Of a stretch of 64,000 nt of DNA, positions 60,066 through 64,000 are shown piece by piece. The stretch is taken from assembly GCA_028280845.1 (NCBI GenBank), contig JANQKZ010000034.1, forward strand, positions 1 to 64,000. The letters are read 5' to 3'. The notes under the pieces were generated by a model. The model saw nothing but the letters and a program-made list of their open reading frames with translations, was not told the DNA's origin and did no database searches. A program made the position numbers and the translations under genes. How positions within the stretch are numbered: position 1 is the first letter of the stretch; each line of letters begins with the position of its first letter. The stretch is from Opitutales bacterium. Lineage in GTDB: Bacteria > Verrucomicrobiota > Verrucomicrobiia > Opitutales > JABSRG01.

Positions 60066-60920
60066 ATGAACGCCCGTCTGCTAATTCCCCTGATCTTTGC
60101 CACTTCGCTGATTCCGCTTAGTGCCCAAATTGGCTCTCAACCGATTGGTAGCACTCGCACCGACACTCCAGATCCTGACATATGGGATGGAACCATGGTT
60201 GAAAATACCGAAGAGGAGCGCACGGAACAGCCCCATTATGCACGGGTAGGCGACTACTCCGAGGGCAACTCCCTCGAAGGTATGAAAAACCAGGTTGAAG
60301 GCTGGAATTCCCCGCAAAGCCAACAGCAGGGCGGTGGTCAGCAACAGCAGCAGGGGCAAGGCCAGGGTGGTCAAGGCGGTCAGGAACAAGGTGAAAGCGA
60401 CCAGCAACAACAAGGTCCTGGCGGACAAGGCGGTCAAGATCAGGAAGAAGGTGAACAAGGCGGCGGCGGCCTGGAAGGTATGCCGGAAGCGATGGCTCAA
60501 GAAATGGGACAACAGGGTCAACAGGGCCAACAGGGTGGCGGAATGGGCCAACAAGGCAGCATGGCCCAGCAGGGTGGGATGCAACAAGGTGGCATGCAGC
60601 AGCAAGGGGGTATGCAACAGGGCGGCATGCAAGGCAGCCCGCTAGACGCGCTGGCAGCCATTACTTCCCAGGCACAGAGTGCAATGAATCAGCGTTCGCA
60701 ACAGCAACAGCAGCAAGCGGGTATGCAAGGTTCTGAAGAGATTGGTAATAATCCTTACGCAGTGGATGCCGCCAATGTTGCCGATCAACAAACGATCGGA
60801 GATATGGAAGCGGTTCAGGAGCCGACTCCGGCCTCAGCGAATCGTTCTGCCACGGGTCGACAAGAACAGTCCCGGTCCACCGGATCTGAAGTCGGAGACA
60901 AAATGCCGTCCGATATTTAA
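60066..60920 (+). CDS. Secreted Gln/Gly-rich low-complexity protein
   Basis: A 284-residue exported protein with a signal peptide (MNARLLIPLIFATSLIPLSA). A short ordered region follows, containing WDGTMVENTEEERTEQPHYA. About 150 residues are then almost wholly Gln, Gly and Met (GGQGQEQ-, QQGGMQQGGM-type repeats), and the rest is a mildly ordered tail. Bases are strongly biased to CAG/CAA and GGN codons. No family is recognised. Such sequences are typical of sticky or gel-forming extracellular material. The gene lies 19 bases after the TPR gene and 18 before the poly-Ser gene. Confidence 0.8.
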   Translation: MNARLLIPLIFATSLIPLSAQIGSQPIGSTRTDTPDPDIWDGTMVENTEEERTEQPHYARVGDYSEGNSLEGMKNQVEGWNSPQSQQQGGGQQQQQGQGQGGQGGQEQGESDQQQQGPGGQGGQDQEEGEQGGGGLEGMPEAMAQEMGQQGQQGQQGGGMGQQGSMAQQGGMQQGGMQQQGGMQQGGMQGSPLDALAAITSQAQSAMNQRSQQQQQQAGMQGSEEIGNNPYAVDAANVADQQTIGDMEAVQEPTPASANRSATGRQEQSRSTGSEVGDKMPSDI

Positions 60921-60938
60921 TTTTTTTCCATCCGTTTC

Positions 60939-61781
60939 ATGAAGACTCGCATCCTTTCCGTATTCATCCTGTTCCTCATCCCTGGCTTTCTCAGCTATGG
61001 AGGAAGTTTCATTCTGCCCGTCGATGCGATTGAAGCCGCTCGTAAGATGGACGCTGCCGAATTTCGTGAAAAGTTTCCGGGTATTCCCCTGAATGGAAAT
61101 TACATGGGCGATTTTGGCTATTATGTCCGGTATAAGCATGAGAATCTATATTACTTTTTCGGGCCCTCGGAAACCGTAGAGGAAGCGCAAGAGGCCATGT
61201 ATCAGCTCGAAGATATTCTCATTGAAGCCATGGTGCAGCGCCCCAGCTTGTCGACCGCCCAAATTGATATCATCCAGTTTGATGAAACCGGCCTGCAAAG
61301 TATCGGCGATGGTACTGGCGGCATGGGAGGCGACCGCCCCTTTGGTGGCTTTGGTGACGAAGGCGACCAGATGGGTGGCATGGGGGATATGACCGATGGC
61401 GGTATGGGTGGCCAGAACGGTAACCAAATGGGTGGCATGGATGGCGACCAGATGGGCAATCAGGGCCAGGACGGTAACCAGATGGGCCAGAATGGAAACC
61501 AGCAGGGCAACCAGGGTAATCAGCAGGGGCAGCAGGGTCGACAAGGCCAACAGGGTCAGCAACAAGGCCAACAAGGCCAGATGAGTCAAAGCGGCCAAAT
61601 GAGTCAGAGTGGCCAGCAAAGCTCCAGTTCCAGCTCGAGCTCTTCTTCAAGTAGCAGTTCCTCGTCGTCTTCTTCTTCTTCTTCTTCTTCGAGTTCGAGC
61701 TCCCAGCAGGGATCTGGCTCGGGGCAACCGCCACCTCCCAATATCTGGGAAGTCATTCGCCGGGCGATCCTCGGGGGATAG
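60939..61781 (+). CDS. Secreted Gln/Gly-rich protein with a 28-serine tract
   Basis: A 280-residue exported protein. A signal peptide (ILSVFILFLIPGFLSYG) is followed by an ordered 110-residue domain (DAAEFREKFPGIPLNGNYMG; YYVRYKHENLYYFFGPSETV), then a Gly/Met/Gln-rich region and 28 consecutive Ser. It ends with a Pro-rich stretch and a short hydrophobic helix (PNIWEVIRRAILGG). The Ser tract is encoded by mixed AGC/TCN codons including seven TCT in a row (about 61668-61688), a possible slippage site that would stay in frame. It is last in the operon. Function is unknown. Confidence 0.8.
   Translation: MKTRILSVFILFLIPGFLSYGGSFILPVDAIEAARKMDAAEFREKFPGIPLNGNYMGDFGYYVRYKHENLYYFFGPSETVEEAQEAMYQLEDILIEAMVQRPSLSTAQIDIIQFDETGLQSIGDGTGGMGGDRPFGGFGDEGDQMGGMGDMTDGGMGGQNGNQMGGMDGDQMGNQGQDGNQMGQNGNQQGNQGNQQGQQGRQGQQGQQQGQQGQMSQSGQMSQSGQQSSSSSSSSSSSSSSSSSSSSSSSSSSSSQQGSGSGQPPPPNIWEVIRRAILGG
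61668..61688 (+). repeat. TCT trinucleotide repeat (7 copies) inside the poly-Ser tract
   Basis: Seven tandem TCT codons. A change in copy number would alter tract length but not the frame. Confidence 0.7.
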
Positions 61782-61801
61782 ACGCTTTTTGCGGGGATCC
61801 G

Positions 61802-62371
61802 CTACAGGATTACCAAGTCGAGATTGTGAATTTCCGGGGGCAGCCCGAGGAACTCATCTACGAATCCATCGAGGTGGTCCTTCGTTTTTGGGGAGAGCAG
61901 TTTGGTGATTTCTTCCATGGCTTCAGCGGAAATCATCATTGGCAGGTAGTCATACAGCATGTGGTCGGCTGAGCAGATGGACATGATCTGATATTCTCCC
62001 GCTTCCTCTCGGGATTTGCCCGTAATGATGCAGTGATCAATCCAATCCACCAGCCGCCGGTCGCTTTGCTTCATGAGATGCTCCCGTCGCTGAATCAGGT
62101 CGACATGCTCGTGGAAGTAGTGGTCTACCCGGGTCTGGCTTTCCTGGGAAATCTGTTTTTGCATTTTTGTCCGGCAGTCCAGGCAGATGGCATATTCAAA
62201 AATGACTTCATCTTTTTTGAAGGCCCGCTCGATGAGGTAGGGCTGTTCAGTGGTGTAAATCGGACACCCGCACACCTGGCATTGGCGAAACGGTCCATCC
62301 TCTGCAAAGGACTCAAACTCCGGGGGAATTGGCCGGCTATCGGGTTGATCCTCATAATCAGGAAGGTCCAT
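61802..62371 (-). CDS. Conserved protein of unknown function with two CxxC pairs
   Basis: A 189-residue cytoplasmic protein. CQVCGCPIY and, about 35 residues later, CLDCRTKM form a likely zinc-binding unit. A helical region follows (ESQTRVDHYFHEHVDLIQRR) and a C-terminal part (EITKLLSPKTKDHLDGFVDE). Lengths and Cys spacing resemble unknown proteins in other Verrucomicrobiota, but I do not recognise a family. It converges with the poly-Ser gene, 20 bases apart. Confidence 0.75.
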   Translation of the reverse strand: MDLPDYEDQPDSRPIPPEFESFAEDGPFRQCQVCGCPIYTTEQPYLIERAFKKDEVIFEYAICLDCRTKMQKQISQESQTRVDHYFHEHVDLIQRREHLMKQSDRRLVDWIDHCIITGKSREEAGEYQIMSICSADHMLYDYLPMMISAEAMEEITKLLSPKTKDHLDGFVDEFLGLPPEIHNLDLVIL

Positions 62372-62507
62372 GAGGATAGTATGAAATCAGATTGATAAAA
62401 TCAGAAGGAAGAAATGCAGGTGGGGAGTGGATATTCGGGATCTCCGGGGCCCTAAACTGGGAGGCAATAGGCTTGAGTGTGGCGGCGGGGTCTCCATTTT
62501 TTCAAAA

Positions 62508-63032
62508 ATGGCTCAGGATCCCAATGAACTGTTTGATGTGGTGGATAGCTCGGACCGAGTTATCGGTCAGTCCTCTCGAGGGGAGGTGCATCGCCTGGGG
62601 CTACGGCATCGTGCTATCCACATCTGGTTATTCAATCGGGATGGGCAGTTGTTTATCCAGAAACGGTCCATGCAGAAGGACACCGCAGCAGGCAAATGGG
62701 ATAGTTCAGCTAGCGGCCACGTGAATAGTGGGGAAAGGTATTTGGAGTCTGCCGAACGCGAGTGTGTCGAGGAATTGGGGTGCGCCTTGCACGGGATGCT
62801 GTGGCCTATAATCAAGGTTGATCCCTGCGCCGAAACGGGGAATGAGTTTGTCTGGGTTTACCGGGGGACGCACGAGGGACCGTTTACCTTGCACCCGGAG
62901 GAGATTGAGTGCGGGGAATGGATTTCGCCCACAAGGTTGGAACAGCAGTTCGCGTCCTCCCCGGATGCCTATGCCAGGTCTTTCCGGTATCTGTGGGAAC
63001 AGGTGCAGGCCGCCGGAGTCTACCTCATTTAA
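62508..63032 (+). CDS. Nudix hydrolase, YfcD/IPP-isomerase-like
   Basis: A 174-residue Nudix enzyme. The Nudix box GHVNSGERYLESAERECVEE-LG fits GX5EX7REUXEEXGU exactly. The flanking DPNELFDVVDSSDRVIGQ, RHRAIHIWLFNRDGQLFIQK and GKWDSSASGH resemble YfcD, with partial likeness to isopentenyl-diphosphate isomerase. It likely hydrolyses a nucleotide or related diphosphate. The ATG at 62508 gives the typical N-terminus; an in-frame GTG at 62427 is less likely. Confidence 0.92.
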   Translation: MAQDPNELFDVVDSSDRVIGQSSRGEVHRLGLRHRAIHIWLFNRDGQLFIQKRSMQKDTAAGKWDSSASGHVNSGERYLESAERECVEELGCALHGMLWPIIKVDPCAETGNEFVWVYRGTHEGPFTLHPEEIECGEWISPTRLEQQFASSPDAYARSFRYLWEQVQAAGVYLI

Positions 63033-63045
63033 ATTTCGTTTGCTT

Positions 63046-63570
63046 ATGAAACCATACTCCCTCCCGCTCCTCATCCTCTCGGTCGTAACTCTCCCCTCCC
63101 TGCTGTTGGCCGAAGCCGAGGACGTTCCCAATGAATTTGATTTCTGGGTGGGTCATTGGGATCTGACCTGGAAGGGCGACTTGGGTGGGGGTAAGGGGAA
63201 GAATGAGATCCTCAAGATTTTGGGGGACCAGGTGGTGCAGGAGAATTTTACCACCATGGGGGATCAACCATTTAAAGGTCAAAGTTACACTGTTTTTAAT
63301 AAAACGCTTAAGGTATGGGAACAGACCTGGGTCGATAATGCGGGGGGGTATCTGACTTTCCAGGGCAAGATGGAGGGGGATACCATGGTGCTATATGGGA
63401 CTCGCCAGGCCAAGCGACCGGATGGAAGTATGGTCGACACCCGGATGGTATTTAAAGAAATCAAAAAGGATTCACTGACCTGGAGCTGGGAGGCTTCGGC
63501 AGATGAGGGGAAGACCTGGCAGGTGAATTGGGAAATCCGGTATGTTCGGAGGGGTAGCGGTGGGCGCTGA
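63046..63570 (+). CDS. Secreted DUF1579-like protein
   Basis: A 174-residue exported protein. The ATG at 63046, 13 bases after the Nudix stop, gives a signal peptide (LPLLILSVVTLPSLLLAEA). The mature part is a small beta-barrel pattern (FDFWVGHWDLTWKGDLGGGK; YTVFNKTLKVWEQTWVDNAG; MVLYGTRQAKRPDGSMVDTR) typical of DUF1579 or lipocalin-like weight-sensing domains. Function is unknown. It resembles, in layout, the protein at 14202. Confidence 0.82.
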   Translation: MKPYSLPLLILSVVTLPSLLLAEAEDVPNEFDFWVGHWDLTWKGDLGGGKGKNEILKILGDQVVQENFTTMGDQPFKGQSYTVFNKTLKVWEQTWVDNAGGYLTFQGKMEGDTMVLYGTRQAKRPDGSMVDTRMVFKEIKKDSLTWSWEASADEGKTWQVNWEIRYVRRGSGGR

Positions 63571-63760
63571 GCGGTGAGAGGAAAAGCGATGCGACCGGGC
63601 TCCGAGCAGTCTGAATTTTCTGAAACCTGAAAACACTGGCTCAGCCGGCAGCTTGTTGCCCCACCTCATCCTGCGTCTGCGGACCAGGAGTGAGCCGGGT
63701 TATCTGAACGTCCATGGTGTGTCGATTGCCTATCATTGGGCTTCGGTTTAAAAGACGCCA

Positions 63761-64000
63761 ATGAGGTCATTCTACCTGTTCACCTTCATCCTTACCTGGC
63801 TTTCCCAAGCCTTATCCAACCCGGTGTATGTTCCCGGTGCCTCCAGTATCTGGCATCTGGAAATCCAGCCGGGGGAGGATGTGCTGGTTGCGGATTATTA
63901 CGGAAACCTCACTTCCAAGGATCTCCAAACAGGAAGCGAACATTGGACTTATTCAGCTGGCAGTTTCATTTTTGATATGAAAACTGCGGATTTGGAAGGA
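63761..64000 (+). CDS. Secreted protein, 5' part only (cut by window end)
   Basis: An 80-codon frame from ATG at 63761 runs open to the end of the window. It starts with a signal peptide (SFYLFTFILTWLSQALS) and continues WHLEIQPGEDVLVADYYGNL, then SEHWTYSAGSFIFDMK. The repeated G-LVADYYGN / W-Y-AG pattern suggests a PQQ-like or other beta-propeller repeat. The product cannot be named from this much. Confidence 0.6.
   Translation, partial: MRSFYLFTFILTWLSQALSNPVYVPGASSIWHLEIQPGEDVLVADYYGNLTSKDLQTGSEHWTYSAGSFIFDMKTADLEG

Noticed and set aside
60081-61734. Long antisense frames opposite the Gln/Gly/Ser-rich genes
   Set aside because: They are Leu/Ala- or Pro-rich mirror products of biased repeat codons, not separate genes.

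Overview
The window is an ordinary bacterial chromosome segment of mid-range GC, with no phage, insertion sequence or CRISPR array. Gene content points to Verrucomicrobiota, most likely the Opitutia (Puniceicoccales-like). The clues are a double-length fused UvrA, PEP-CTERM/T5SS-repeat proteins, formylglycine sulfatases, small orphan type IV pilin-like proteins, and a very short EF-Ts next to an acidic-tailed S2. The lineage call is inference; no rRNA is present to confirm it. Sulfatases plus sugar-acid enzymes suggest use of sulfated, probably algal, polysaccharides.

Layout. 0.1-12.4 kb, mostly minus strand: NtrC-type regulator, gamma-glutamyltransferase with a SelW-like redox protein, D-lactate dehydrogenase, giant UvrA, a DUF481 barrel and an ACT protein. 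12.5-16.7 kb: TetR regulator, secreted unknowns, and a three-gene operon of a membrane protein and two pseudopilins, then tRNA-Ser(GCU). 17.1-27.0 kb: two paralogous cytoplasmic TPR-histidine kinases bracket a GH2 glycosidase and a PEP-CTERM repeat protein; a lone Hpt protein and a 51-residue zinc-ribbon gene follow. 27.1-41.9 kb: housekeeping genes (deacetylase, Usp, glgC, glmS, hisG, 5'-3' exonuclease, OmpR-type regulator, peroxiredoxin-like, trpE, a primary-type sigma factor, PEGA protein, CBS transporter, lgt).

42.7-54.6 kb is a catabolic and envelope-redox region. An SDR dehydrogenase, a glucarate-dehydratase-like enolase, an SMP-30 lactonase, two sulfatases, a secreted esterase and a PfkB kinase could together desulfate, oxidise, delactonise, dehydrate and phosphorylate sugars. 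Inside it sits a DUF4266-TlpA-barrel-TlpA cluster. 54.7-57.2 kb: initiator tRNA, terminators, a 58-residue secreted peptide gene, rpsB and tsf. 57.4-61.8 kb: an M48 protease lipoprotein followed by an unrecognised operon of a membrane TPR protein and two secreted low-complexity proteins (Gln/Gly-rich, then Gln/Gly-rich with 28 serines). 61.8-64 kb: a zinc-binding unknown, a Nudix hydrolase, a secreted DUF1579-like protein and the start of a secreted protein cut by the window edge.

Two points run across the window. Most start codons lack a Shine-Dalgarno sequence and instead follow a short pyrimidine-rich stretch, often CCT or TCT directly before ATG. Four small or cut genes (26868, 34237, 55100, 63761) were found by reading the DNA directly. 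The best candidates for an undescribed system are the 57.4-61.8 kb operon and the twin-kinase locus at 17.1-27.0 kb.
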